From: Sphingobacterium thalpophilum
GTDB lineage: Bacteria; Bacteroidota; Bacteroidia; Sphingobacteriales; Sphingobacteriaceae
NCBI GenBank assembly: GCA_945868825.1
Contig: CAMBMM010000001.1
Coordinates: forward strand, 62,001-126,000
Length of the DNA: 64,000 nt
Direction of reading: 5' to 3'
Positions 36,297 through 47,314 of the stretch are shown here, piece by piece (position 1 is the stretch's first letter; the number at the start of each line of letters is the position of its first letter). The translations under genes were made by a program, and so were the position numbers. The notes under the pieces are model-generated. The model was given only the letters and a program-made list of their open reading frames with translations. It had not been told where the DNA came from and made no database searches.

Positions 36297-37661
36297 ATGG
36301 AAAATAATGCTACAACTGCCAAAAATTCACCAATAGTCGTAGGCCTCGATATTGGTACCACTAAAATTTGCGCCATCGTTGGTCGTCGCAGCGAATTTGG
36401 TAAAATTGAAGTGCTAGGAATTGGTAAAGCCGATTCATCTGGAGTAACCCGAGGAGTGGTTTCGAACATTCAGAAAACCGTACAAGGTATTGTTGCCGCA
36501 ATCGAAGACGCTAGCAGCCAATCTAAAGTAGAAATTATGGTGGTTAATGTAGGTATCGCCGGTCAACACATTAAGAGCTTGCAACATCGCGGAATCTTAA
36601 CCCGAAAAGACTTAACTAGTGAAATCCAAAAATCAGATATCGATAAATTGGCGTCGGATATGTACAAATTGGTGATGCCTCCAGGGGAAGAAATTATCCA
36701 TGTATTGCCGCAAGAATTTACGGTAGATAATGAACCAGGAATTAAAGACCCTATTGGGATGGCTGGCGTACGTTTAGAAGCTAATTTTCACATCATTTCA
36801 GGTCATGTAAGTGCGGTAAAAAATATTCTAAAATGCGTTGAGAATGCCAGTTTAGAAGTTGATAGCTTGGTATTAGAACCACTAGCTTCGGCCGAAGCTG
36901 TATTAAGTGAAGAGGAAAAAGAAGCGGGTGTAGTATTGGTAGATATAGGCGGCGGAACAACAGATATTGCTATTTTCCATGAGGGCATTATCCGTCACAC
37001 AGCCGTTATTCCGTTTGGCGGCAATAGCGTAACCGAAGATATTAGAGAAGGCTGCTCGGTAATGCGCAATCAAGCTGAATTATTAAAAACACGTTTTGGT
37101 TCTGCTCTGGCTGAAGAGAACAAAGACAATGAAATTATTTGCGTACCCGGTTTAAAAGGTCGCGAACCAAAAGAAATTTCTGCCAAAAACTTGGCTTATG
37201 TTATTCAGGCTCGTATGGAAGAAATTATTGAGCATGTGTACTACGAAATCAAATCATCTGGCTACGAGAAAAAACTCATTGCTGGCATAATTATTACCGG
37301 CGGTGGATCACAGTTGAAACACCTGCCCCAATTGGTAGAATATGTAACCGGTTTAGATTGTCGTGTAGGCTATCCAAATGAGCATTTGGCTAAAAACGAG
37401 GTATTGCCCAAAGCCACATACGATTTGTTAAAAAGCCCTATGTATGCAACCAGTATAGGTTTATTGATAGATGGCGTTCAATCTGCTGATGAAACATTAG
37501 AAGTGAAAACAATAACTTCTGCACAGACCAAGGTCGTTGTGGACTCTAAAGAACAGAAATCTGATGGTAACTTATTTGAACAGCTTTTCAGAAAAACGAA
37601 GAAATTTATTGAGGATGAAGTGGGTGAGGATACCATCGAAGATAAAGATTACTTGAAATAA
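36297..37661 (+). CDS. ftsA: cell division actin homologue FtsA
   Basis: Tethers FtsZ to the membrane. The 454-aa actin-like ATPase has phosphate-1 VVGLDIGTTKICAIVG, connect and phosphate-2 VVLVDIGGGTTDIAIF, the adenosine-site GIIITGGGSQLKHL and SHVSAVKN of the 1C region. The C-terminus (about 415-454: LFEQLFRKTKKFIEDEVG) is the amphipathic membrane-targeting helix with an acidic tail. It is separated from ftsZ by 124 nt that carry three DnaA-box-like sites. Confidence 0.96.
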   Translation: MENNATTAKNSPIVVGLDIGTTKICAIVGRRSEFGKIEVLGIGKADSSGVTRGVVSNIQKTVQGIVAAIEDASSQSKVEIMVVNVGIAGQHIKSLQHRGILTRKDLTSEIQKSDIDKLASDMYKLVMPPGEEIIHVLPQEFTVDNEPGIKDPIGMAGVRLEANFHIISGHVSAVKNILKCVENASLEVDSLVLEPLASAEAVLSEEEKEAGVVLVDIGGGTTDIAIFHEGIIRHTAVIPFGGNSVTEDIREGCSVMRNQAELLKTRFGSALAEENKDNEIICVPGLKGREPKEISAKNLAYVIQARMEEIIEHVYYEIKSSGYEKKLIAGIIITGGGSQLKHLPQLVEYVTGLDCRVGYPNEHLAKNEVLPKATYDLLKSPMYATSIGLLIDGVQSADETLEVKTITSAQTKVVVDSKEQKSDGNLFEQLFRKTKKFIEDEVGEDTIEDKDYLK

Positions 37662-37709
37662 TTATCCACACGAACGGCATTTTTCCACAAAAAAGGAAAA
37701 TGTGGAAAA
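37662..37709. promoter_or_regulatory. three DnaA-box-like sites upstream of ftsZ
   Basis: TTATCCACA (37662-37670) is the perfect DnaA box. TTTTCCACA (37681-37689) and its inverse TGTGGAAAA (37701-37709) also fit TTWTNCACA. The starts are 19-20 bp apart, close to two helical turns. The last two form a 9-bp dyad with an 11-nt loop. The sites end 76 nt before the ftsZ ATG. MraZ-type GTGG binding is an alternative reading. Confidence 0.65.
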
Positions 37710-37785
37710 CGTGCTGGCAAAATTGAGTAGTATTACCATACGAAAACTTTGTTATCGTATACAAAAAAGAATTAAAACAGATAAT

Positions 37786-39417
37786 ATGCAGTTTGAAATG
37801 TTAAAAGAAAAATCATCTATTATTAAGGTGATTGGTGTAGGCGGCGGCGGCGGTAATGCCGTAAATCATATGTACCGTCAAGGCATTACTGGAGTAGATT
37901 TCATTATTTGTAATACCGATGCGCAAGCATTAGAACTAAGCCCTATCCCGAATAAAGTACAATTAGGCGCTAGCTTAACTGAAGGAATGGGGGCAGGCTC
38001 AATTCCCGAAGTGGGTAAAAATTCGGCTATAGAAAATATAGACGATATTAAAGAAATGTTGGGTGCCAATACCAAAATGTTATTTATTACCGCCGGAATG
38101 GGTGGTGGTACCGGAACAGGGGCAAGCCCAATTATAGCAAAGGCAGCAAAAGAATTAGATATTTTGGTGGTAGGTATAGTAACCACCCCCTTCTCATTCG
38201 AAGGAAAGCGTCGTAAAATGCAAGCCGAAGATGGTTTGGAAGAAATGAAAAAATACGTGGATTCATTCCTCGTAATTTCTAACGATCGTTTGCGTGAAAT
38301 CTTTGGAAACCTAACCTTAGGCTCAGCATTTGGCCAAGCCGATGATATTTTAACCACGGCCGCTAAGGGCATTGCCGAGATTATTACCATACCAGGCTAT
38401 ATAAACGTCGACTTTAAAGATGTGCGTACCGTAATGAAAGATAGTGGTGTTGCCATTATGGGTAGTTATGCCGCCGAAGGCGACAATAGGGCTTTGAAAG
38501 CAGTAGAAGGCGCCTTAAATTCTCCTTTGTTAGAAGATAATGAAATTGAAGGTGCACGTTATATACTCTTAAACATTAGTTCAGGTGATAAAGAAGTAAC
38601 CATGGACGAAGTAACGGTGATTACCGATTATATTCAACAAGAGGCTGGGTTATCTGCCGATCTTATTTGGGGTAATTGTACCGACGAAAGCTTAGGCGAT
38701 AAATTAGCCGTTACCATTATTGCTACGGGTTTCCAAACCATGGAAGAGCGTCAACAATCTCGAAGTCAAGCCATTAATTTTGCTCCCGATTTTGCAGTAG
38801 AAAACGCACCGTTGGTAAAACCAGTAGAACATATAAATACCTTTTTTGCAGCACCAGAACAACCTGCTGCCGAGGAAGTAGTAGAAGAGCAAGAATTGAC
38901 TTCTAGTGTACTCGACCTTTTTGCAGGAGTATCTTCTATTCCTGCCGTAGAAAATGAAGGCTTACAGCAAGAAAAAGTAGAAGAGCTGGTAATGTACCAA
39001 GTAACGCAAGAGCCTATTGTGGAAGAAACTGCACCCTCTACTGCTTTCGAATTTGAACTCAAACTAGAAGAAGCTGAATTGCCATTTGAAGACTATAGCT
39101 CGGCTGCTGAACCAGAAGCAGCAGAACCCGTGATGGAGGTCCACGAAGATGCAATCAAGACCGATGATTCGATAGATGAACAATTGCGTAAATCAAAAGA
39201 ACGCATTATGCGCTTAAAAGATTTAAGCATGAAATTACGTAGTTCAAATGGTTTGCAAGAACTAGAAAATGAGCCAGCTTACAAGCGAAAGCAACTTTCA
39301 TTAGACGATATACCTCATTCATCAGAATCTCAGGTATCTAGATTTACCCTATCAAGCGAAGAAGGAATTACAGAAATAAGACCAAACAATTCGTTCTTAC
39401 ACGATAACGTTGACTAA
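37786..39417 (+). CDS. ftsZ: cell division tubulin homologue FtsZ
   Basis: The GTPase that forms the division ring. The 543-aa protein starts MQFEMLKEKSSIIKVIGVGGGGGNAVNHM; the frame is open from GTG 37702, but that would place the start inside the upstream dyad. The tubulin signature GMGGGTGTGASP and the T7 loop FADVRT-like NVDFKDVRTVM are present. After the globular core (about 330 residues) comes an acidic, Glu-rich linker of roughly 170 residues and a conserved C-terminal peptide region (RFTLSSEEG, IRPNNSFLHDNVD) that would bind FtsA. The long linker is usual for Bacteroidota. Confidence 0.97.
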   Translation: MQFEMLKEKSSIIKVIGVGGGGGNAVNHMYRQGITGVDFIICNTDAQALELSPIPNKVQLGASLTEGMGAGSIPEVGKNSAIENIDDIKEMLGANTKMLFITAGMGGGTGTGASPIIAKAAKELDILVVGIVTTPFSFEGKRRKMQAEDGLEEMKKYVDSFLVISNDRLREIFGNLTLGSAFGQADDILTTAAKGIAEIITIPGYINVDFKDVRTVMKDSGVAIMGSYAAEGDNRALKAVEGALNSPLLEDNEIEGARYILLNISSGDKEVTMDEVTVITDYIQQEAGLSADLIWGNCTDESLGDKLAVTIIATGFQTMEERQQSRSQAINFAPDFAVENAPLVKPVEHINTFFAAPEQPAAEEVVEEQELTSSVLDLFAGVSSIPAVENEGLQQEKVEELVMYQVTQEPIVEETAPSTAFEFELKLEEAELPFEDYSSAAEPEAAEPVMEVHEDAIKTDDSIDEQLRKSKERIMRLKDLSMKLRSSNGLQELENEPAYKRKQLSLDDIPHSSESQVSRFTLSSEEGITEIRPNNSFLHDNVD

Positions 39418-39424
39418 ATAAGCA

Positions 39425-39470
39425 AGCTTTGCTCCTTTTTAGAAGCTCTTTTTTTACCTAAGCCGTTAGG
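39425..39470 (+). other. weak hairpins after ftsZ
   Basis: A short AGCTT/AAGCT dyad (from 39425) is followed by a T-run, and CCTAA-GCCG-TTAGG (39457-39470) follows. Either might act as a weak terminator for the dcw cluster; neither is strong. Confidence 0.35.
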
Positions 39471-39486
39471 CTATATGCAGAATAAA

Positions 39487-39517
39487 TTGCGATTTAGATG
39501 CTTAAATCGTACATTTG
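39487..39517 (+). promoter_or_regulatory. promoter of the alpha-oxoamine synthase gene
   Basis: TTG (39487-39489), 20-nt spacer, TACATTTG (39510-39517), close to consensus. The predicted transcript begins about 25 nt before the TTG start codon at 39547. Confidence 0.65.
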
Positions 39518-39546
39518 TACTAATTTTCAAATCAAAATAGGATACA

Positions 39547-40788
39547 TTGGATATTTTTCAAAAAATCTCGAAAAACATGGGCCCACTAGGGCAACACCAA
39601 AAAATGGCTCATGGATATTTCGCTTTCCCAAAATTAGAGGGTGAAATTGCACCACACATGAAATTTAGAGGCAAAGAACATTTAGTTTGGAGCCTTAACA
39701 ATTATCTCGGATTAGCCAACCATCCGGAAGTACGCAAGGCCGATGCCGATGCAGCTGCCGAATTTGGTATGGCTTACCCAATGGGGGCCCGCATGATGTC
39801 GGGTAACTCCAACAACCACGAGGCTTTAGAACAACAATTGGCCAAATTTGTAGGTAAAGAAGACGCTTTCTTGTTAAACTATGGATATCAAGGAATTATG
39901 TCGGCTATTGATGCTTTGGTGGATAGAAACGATGTAATTGTATACGATGCAGAATCGCATGCTTGTATTATTGACGGATTGCGCATGCATTTAGGCAAAC
40001 GTTTTGTATATCAGCATAACAATATTGATAGCTGCCGCAAACAACTAGAACGAGCCACTAAATTAGTAGAACAAAGCGGCGGAGGTATTTTAGTTATTAC
40101 CGAAGGCGTTTTCGGTATGTCTGGAGCACAAGGTAAATTAAAAGAGGTTGTTGATCTTAAAAAAGACTTTAATTTTCGTTTATTAGTTGACGATGCACAC
40201 GGCTTTGGTACAATGGGTAAAACCGGTGCCGGAACACACGAAGAGCAAGATTGTATCGAGGGTGTAGATGTGTACTTCGCAACCTTTGCAAAATCAATGG
40301 CGGGTATTGGCGCTTTTGTAGCCTCTACCGAAGAAATTACCAATTACCTGCGTTATAATATGCGTTCACAAACCTTTGCAAAGGCCTTGCCTATGCCCAT
40401 GGTAGTGGGTTTGCTTAAGCGTTTAGAATTGCTAAAAACTAAACCCGAGCTAAGAGAAAAATTATGGACCATTGCTACTACCCTACAAAAAGGATTAAAA
40501 GAGCGTGGTTTTGATATTGGTGCCACCAATACCATGGTTACTCCCGTGTTTTTAAAAGGCGAACTTTCAGAAGCAACAGGCATTACCATGGACTTGCGTG
40601 AAAATTTCGGTATTTTCTGTTCTATTGTAATGTACCCAGTAATTCCAAAAGGATTAATCGAATTACGCATCATACCAACAGCGATGCATACACTAGAAGA
40701 TGTGAACAGAACCCTCGACGCTTTTAGCATTGTAGGAGAACGCCTAAAAAATGGTGCTTATGGAGAACAAAAAGCAGTAACAGCGTAA
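39547..40788 (+). CDS. alpha-oxoamine synthase family PLP enzyme (KBL/AONS/SPT type)
   Basis: A 413-aa fold-type I PLP enzyme of the family that condenses an amino acid with an acyl-CoA. Visible sites: SLNNYLGLANHP, NYGYQGIMSAIDALVDRNDV, the AESHACIIDG segment, PLP-ring residues in VDDAHGFGTMG and the Schiff-base lysine K249 (ATFAKSMAG). Residues 79-87 read MGARMMSGN where KBL, AONS and serine palmitoyltransferase usually have a Gly-Ser-Gly-Gly-type loop, so the substrate is uncertain. Sphingolipid synthesis is attractive in Bacteroidota but not proven. The TTG start (MDIFQKISKNMGPLG) is preferred since the promoter is well placed; ATG 39577 is the alternative. Confidence 0.85.
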   Translation: MDIFQKISKNMGPLGQHQKMAHGYFAFPKLEGEIAPHMKFRGKEHLVWSLNNYLGLANHPEVRKADADAAAEFGMAYPMGARMMSGNSNNHEALEQQLAKFVGKEDAFLLNYGYQGIMSAIDALVDRNDVIVYDAESHACIIDGLRMHLGKRFVYQHNNIDSCRKQLERATKLVEQSGGGILVITEGVFGMSGAQGKLKEVVDLKKDFNFRLLVDDAHGFGTMGKTGAGTHEEQDCIEGVDVYFATFAKSMAGIGAFVASTEEITNYLRYNMRSQTFAKALPMPMVVGLLKRLELLKTKPELREKLWTIATTLQKGLKERGFDIGATNTMVTPVFLKGELSEATGITMDLRENFGIFCSIVMYPVIPKGLIELRIIPTAMHTLEDVNRTLDAFSIVGERLKNGAYGEQKAVTA

Positions 40789-40806
40789 AAAAAAGAAAAA
40801 AATGAC

Positions 40807-40842
40807 AAAGCCCTCCGATAGCCATTGGAGGGCTTTTTTTTT
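40807..40842 (+). terminator. terminator after the alpha-oxoamine synthase gene
   Basis: AAAGCCCTCC (40807-40816) pairs with GGAGGGCTTT (40827-40836), followed by a long T-run. Confidence 0.85.
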
Positions 40843-40905
40843 GATTCAATATTCAATCAAGTAATTGATAAACAGTTACTTAACTACGTAAATTTTTCTT
40901 TTTTT

Positions 40906-40932
40906 GTGGAGGGGTATTTAAAATGTGGAAAA
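40906..40932 (+). promoter_or_regulatory. GTGGA pair with TGTGGAAAA upstream of the histone-like gene
   Basis: GTGGA at 40906 and 40925, 19 bp apart; the second lies in TGTGGAAAA (40924-40932), the same 9-mer found before mraZ and ftsZ and an inverse TTWTNCACA DnaA-box match. The remaining sequence to the gene is AT-rich with no exact -7 box. Confidence 0.45.
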
Positions 40933-41053
40933 AAACGTTCGAAAACAGCGATTTTATTTGTTTAATCTATTTTTTTTCCGAGAAAAAGAATCTACATTAG
41001 CTATACGTTATTACACAGTAACCTTATTAAACAAACTTTAAAGTAACAAAACA

Positions 41054-41230
41054 ATGAAAAAATTCAACGAATTCAAAGCATTAGTAACAGCCTTAGAAGG
41101 TGATGCAGACAAATTTTACAACAAAGGTAACAGCGCAGCTGGTACTCGTGTACGTAAAGGAATGCAAGATTTGAAAAACTTAGCACAAGCTATCCGTTTA
41201 GAAGTACAAGCTACTAAAAACAAAGCTTAA
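41054..41230 (+). CDS. histone H1-like small DNA-binding protein
   Basis: A 58-aa basic protein (MKKFNEFKALVTALEGD, then KFYNKGNSAAGTRVRKGMQ, ending LEVQATKNKA), rich in Lys and Arg with no membrane segment. It matches the small histone H1/Hc1-like proteins widespread in Bacteroidota, thought to bind DNA in the nucleoid. Start ATG 41054 follows an A-rich leader (AAAACA), the normal strong-translation signal in this phylum; a perfect terminator ends the gene 20 nt after the stop. It stands alone as a monocistronic unit with a long 5' region of about 200 nt. Confidence 0.85.
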   Translation: MKKFNEFKALVTALEGDADKFYNKGNSAAGTRVRKGMQDLKNLAQAIRLEVQATKNKA

Positions 41231-41249
41231 TTTTAAGTTTCTAAAACAC

Positions 41250-41280
41250 AAAAAAGCCCCCGAATTTCGGGGGCTTTTTT
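41250..41280. terminator. bidirectional terminator between histone-like gene and dapA
   Basis: AAAAAAGCCCCCGAA and TTCGGGGGCTTTTTT form a near-palindromic hairpin with A/T runs on both sides, serving the converging genes on both strands. Confidence 0.9.
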
Positions 41281-41298
41281 GTTTATAATGCTATTAGG

Positions 41299-42177
41299 TT
41301 AAGTTAATTGAGGTAATTCCTTGTTTATTTCCTCTTGAGTTTTAGCACTTACTGGTACCAATGGCAAGCGAAGCGTATCGCCACATACGCCCAATGTTTT
41401 TAAGGCTGCTTTTACTCCGGCCGGATTACCTTCCACAAAACATAAATTCGTAAAATCAATCAATTTATAGTGTAAAGGCTGTGCCTCGGTAAACTTACCA
41501 GCCAGGCATAAACGTACCATGCTCGAAAATATCTTAGGTACCGCATTGCCGATTACCGAAATTACACCAACGGCTCCCAAAGCAATCATGGGTAACGTAA
41601 TAGGGTCATCGCCAGAAATTAATAAAAAGCTTTCCGGTTTCTCTTTTGCTAGTTTATTAAACTGATCGAAATTGCCAGAGGCTTCTTTCACCGCTACAAT
41701 ATTCTTAAAATCATTGGCTAAACGCAATACCGTATCGGCACTCACCATGCTACCCGTTCTGCCCGGTACATTGTACAAAATAATAGGTAGCGGAGAAGCC
41801 GCCGAAATGGCTTTATAATGCTGATAAATACCCTCTTGAGTGGGTTTGTTGTAGTAAGGGCTTACCGATAAAATGGCATCAAAACCTTCGCTATCGAAAT
41901 GTTTAAAGCTATTTACAACCTCTTGCGTATTATTCCCACCAATGCCGGCTACTAAACCTACCCGGCCATTCACGGTTTCTTTGGTAAACTTCCAAATAGC
42001 GTTTTTCTCTTCTTGGTTTAGGGTTGCCGTTTCGCCGGTAGTACCTAAAGAAACCAGATATTCTACGCCACCCGAAATGGTGTGGTTAATTAAGTTTTTT
42101 AAACCATCGAAATCCACCGATCCGTCGGTATTAAATGGAGTAACCAAGGCAACGCCTGTACCGTGTAGTTTATTCAT
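41299..42177 (-). CDS. dapA: 4-hydroxy-tetrahydrodipicolinate synthase
   Basis: Condenses pyruvate with aspartate semialdehyde, the first step toward meso-DAP and lysine. The 292-aa protein starts MNKLHGTGVALVTPF; a longer frame exists but the -7 box at 42197-42204 lies inside it. Y135 (ILYNVPGRTG) and the Schiff-base lysine K164 (VAVKEASGNF) are present, as is GTTGETATL. Its product supports the DAP-adding MurE encoded in the same window. Nothing indicates co-transcription with ligA, whose stop lies 52 nt upstream. Confidence 0.96.
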   Translation of the reverse strand: MNKLHGTGVALVTPFNTDGSVDFDGLKNLINHTISGGVEYLVSLGTTGETATLNQEEKNAIWKFTKETVNGRVGLVAGIGGNNTQEVVNSFKHFDSEGFDAILSVSPYYNKPTQEGIYQHYKAISAASPLPIILYNVPGRTGSMVSADTVLRLANDFKNIVAVKEASGNFDQFNKLAKEKPESFLLISGDDPITLPMIALGAVGVISVIGNAVPKIFSSMVRLCLAGKFTEAQPLHYKLIDFTNLCFVEGNPAGVKAALKTLGVCGDTLRLPLVPVSAKTQEEINKELPQLT

Positions 42178-42196
42178 TTTGTTGAGTTTAGCTTCG

Positions 42197-42204
42197 CAAA
42201 AATA
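42197..42204 (-). promoter_or_regulatory. -7 promoter box of dapA
   Basis: Minus-strand TATTTTTG, an exact TAnnTTTG match 19 nt before the dapA ATG. Confidence 0.6.
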
Positions 42205-42229
42205 CACATTTTACGTTTTAATAGGGTTA

Positions 42230-44946
<2,717 letters not shown>

Positions 44947-45013
44947 CTTCTTTATTAAATGTACGCAAAACGCATCATTTTTTGCCAAGGGCAGTGCATT
45001 TAGGCAATTCTAT

Positions 45014-45021
45014 TATCTTTG
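45014..45021 (+). promoter_or_regulatory. -7 promoter box of tyrS
   Basis: TATCTTTG, an exact TAnnTTTG match 22 nt upstream of the tyrS ATG. Confidence 0.6.
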
Positions 45022-45043
45022 TTTTCTTCAACACTTTAAAAAG

Positions 45044-46327
45044 ATGAATTTTATTGACGAATTACGGTGGCGTGGCATGCTCCACGATATAATGCCTGGA
45101 GCAGAAGAGCAATTGAGTAAAGAGCTTACGGCGGGTTATATTGGCTTCGACCCCACGGCCGATTCTTTGCATGTGGGGCATTTAACCCAAATTATGACTT
45201 TGATTCATTTTCAACGTGCCGGCCACAAACCAGTAGTGTTGGTAGGTGGCGCAACGGGCATGGTGGGCGATCCTTCTGGTAAATCTGCTGAGCGTAATTT
45301 GCTTTCAGCAGACATCTTAAATCACAACGTGGCTTGCTTAGAAAGTCAATTAAAAAAATTCTTAGATTTTGATTCTGGGGCCAATAGTGCCGTGATGGTT
45401 AATAACTACGATTGGTTTAAAAACTTCAGCTTTTTAGATTTTATTCGCGATGTGGGTAAACACCTTACCGTGAATTATATGATGGCCAAAGATTCGGTAA
45501 AAAAACGCTTAGAAGGCGATACCGGTATGTCGTTTACCGAGTTTAGCTACCAATTGGTGCAGGGCTACGATTTCTATTATTTATGGAAAGAGCGGAATTG
45601 CTTGGTACAAATGGGTGGCTCCGATCAGTGGGGCAATATGGTAACTGGTACCGAATTAATTCGACGTAAAGCCGGTGGTACAGCTTTTGCCATTACTACG
45701 CAATTAATTAAGAAAGCCGATGGCACTAAATTTGGCAAAACCGAAGAAGGTGCCGTTTGGTTAGATCCGGCTAAAACATCGCCTTTTAAATTTTACCAGT
45801 TTTGGTTAAATACCAGTGATGATGATGCTAAAACTTGGATTCGCATATTTACCTTAAAAACCCAAGCCGAAATTGAAGGTTTGGAAAAAGAGCATAATGA
45901 AGCTCCGCACTTGCGTATTCTGCAAAAAGCCTTGGCCGAAGAAATTACTACCCGTGCACATGGCGAAGCAGCTTTGCAAACGGTTTTAAAAACTACCGAT
46001 TTCTTGTTTGGTAATGGTTCTCTAGACTTTTTAAGAGAACTTTCTAACGAAGCTGTATTGGATGTGTTTGAAGGTATTCCTCAATTTACCATCGCCAAAT
46101 CGGTGTTGGTAGCGGGTGTTTCTTTTAGCGATATCTTAGCAGAGCATACCGCGGTTTTCCCATCAAAAGGGGAGGCTCGTAAAATGATTCAAGGTGGTGG
46201 AGTTGCACTTAATAAAGAAAAAATGGAAGACCCAACGCAGTTAATTACCGTTGACAACTTGGTGAATGATCGGTTTTTGGTGGTGCAAAAAGGAAAGAAA
46301 AACTACTTTTTAATTCGTGCCGAATAG
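45044..46327 (+). CDS. tyrS: tyrosyl-tRNA synthetase
   Basis: Charges tRNA-Tyr. The 427-aa class I synthetase has the HIGH-equivalent HVGH in GFDPTADSLHVGHL, YQLVQGYDFYYLWK for tyrosine recognition, QMGGSDQWGNM, a KMSKS-equivalent KFGKTEEG and a C-terminal S4-like RNA-binding domain (about 360-427). No T-box or other long leader is present. It converges on the LuxE-like gene with only 2 nt between stops, so no normal terminator fits between them. Confidence 0.97.
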   Translation: MNFIDELRWRGMLHDIMPGAEEQLSKELTAGYIGFDPTADSLHVGHLTQIMTLIHFQRAGHKPVVLVGGATGMVGDPSGKSAERNLLSADILNHNVACLESQLKKFLDFDSGANSAVMVNNYDWFKNFSFLDFIRDVGKHLTVNYMMAKDSVKKRLEGDTGMSFTEFSYQLVQGYDFYYLWKERNCLVQMGGSDQWGNMVTGTELIRRKAGGTAFAITTQLIKKADGTKFGKTEEGAVWLDPAKTSPFKFYQFWLNTSDDDAKTWIRIFTLKTQAEIEGLEKEHNEAPHLRILQKALAEEITTRAHGEAALQTVLKTTDFLFGNGSLDFLRELSNEAVLDVFEGIPQFTIAKSVLVAGVSFSDILAEHTAVFPSKGEARKMIQGGGVALNKEKMEDPTQLITVDNLVNDRFLVVQKGKKNYFLIRAE

Positions 46328-46329
46328 GT

Positions 46330-47310
46330 TTATTGAATCAATAAATTACAACCTCTAATATCGCTGGCATCAAAACGGCCCAATACTTCAAATTGGTTGG
46401 GGCCTGTTAGTTTGCCTAAATCTTGCGTAGCTATAAAGGAACAAGAATGCACGTTGGCTAAATCGATGATGTTGATGCCTCCAGTTTTTCTAGCTTCGAT
46501 TAGTTGAAAAGGATCATTCGTATCGCGAATGCACACCTGCATCCAAGGCGGACAGCTAAAAATTCCTTTTCCTTTAGAATAGGCTTGAGAGAGTAATTCG
46601 GTCATGCCGTATTCGGAATGTATGTTTGCTACGCCAAAACCTGAACATAATTCTTGGTGTAGTTCTTCGCGAATGAGTTCTTTTCGTTTTCCTTTCATGC
46701 CGCCGGTTTCCATCACAATAAGTTCGGGGAAATTGATGGAAAATTGTTCTACAAAATCGAGTAGGGCATAGGTAACCCCTAATAAAATAGTGGGCTTACC
46801 TAATTTTTTTAGGGTTTCTAATGTTTCAAAAAGTTCTTTTTGGTTGTGGAGATAATAGCCACTGCCTGCTTGCGCTTGTTGTAGTAAATCATCAATCATA
46901 TAAATTAATGAAGAGCCTTCCCGTTCGGCATATGATGGGAGTAGGGCTAGTAAAGTGAATTGCGAAATATCGCCATAAAAAAGGTTAAAAGCGGTGCGGT
47001 AGCTTTCTTGATATACACTAACATCGTGCACCAAATGTTTGCTGGTTTGCATTCCCGTAGTGCCCGAACTGGTAAATAGTTGTTCCACCTTTCCCGGAAC
47101 CCTTACTTCATGTTGTTTGAAAAATGCAATGGGTAAAAACGGAATTTGTGCTACCCGATCAACCTTAGTAGGGGCTATGCCTAAATGTTCAATAAAGCTT
47201 TTGTAAATAGGGTTGTAAGTGGCCTGATACTGAAAAACCTCTAAAGCCTTCTGTTCAAAGCTGTAGAGGTTTTTGATTGTAAAAATATCTTTAGTTAGGC
47301 TGTTGTTCAC
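46330..47310 (-). CDS. orphan LuxE-like acyl-protein synthetase / ANL-family protein
   Basis: A 326-aa protein resembling the LuxE acyl-protein synthetase family, which adenylates a fatty acid and transfers it to a cysteine. The AMP-binding loop LFTSSGTTGMQTSKH and the downstream HSEYGMTELLSQAYS match the adenylate-forming superfamily. No luxA, luxB, luxC or luxD homologue is nearby, so this is not a luminescence operon; Bacteroidota carry such lone genes near polysaccharide loci. GTG 47310 is preferred because a -7 box (47315-47322) overlaps any earlier start, leaving 4 nt before the codon. Confidence 0.75.
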   Translation of the reverse strand: MNNSLTKDIFTIKNLYSFEQKALEVFQYQATYNPIYKSFIEHLGIAPTKVDRVAQIPFLPIAFFKQHEVRVPGKVEQLFTSSGTTGMQTSKHLVHDVSVYQESYRTAFNLFYGDISQFTLLALLPSYAEREGSSLIYMIDDLLQQAQAGSGYYLHNQKELFETLETLKKLGKPTILLGVTYALLDFVEQFSINFPELIVMETGGMKGKRKELIREELHQELCSGFGVANIHSEYGMTELLSQAYSKGKGIFSCPPWMQVCIRDTNDPFQLIEARKTGGINIIDLANVHSCSFIATQDLGKLTGPNQFEVLGRFDASDIRGCNLLIQ

Positions 47311-47314
47311 AGCA

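Noticed and set aside
37690-37709. Terminator between ftsA and ftsZ
   Set aside because: The 9-bp dyad has no following T-run; the sequence is better explained by DnaA-box-like protein sites.
37878-38390. 170-aa antisense frame in ftsZ
   Set aside because: Low-complexity Ser/Pro/Ile composition typical of the reverse complement of a Gly/Asp-rich GTPase domain.
46329-46345. Terminator between tyrS and the LuxE-like gene (TTTATTGA-A-TCAATAAA dyad)
   Set aside because: The stem is AT-only with a minimal loop and no T-run; it is too weak to call and overlaps the coding end.
46330-47310. Luminescence operon suggested by the LuxE-like gene
   Set aside because: No luxA, luxB, luxC or luxD homologues are present on either side.
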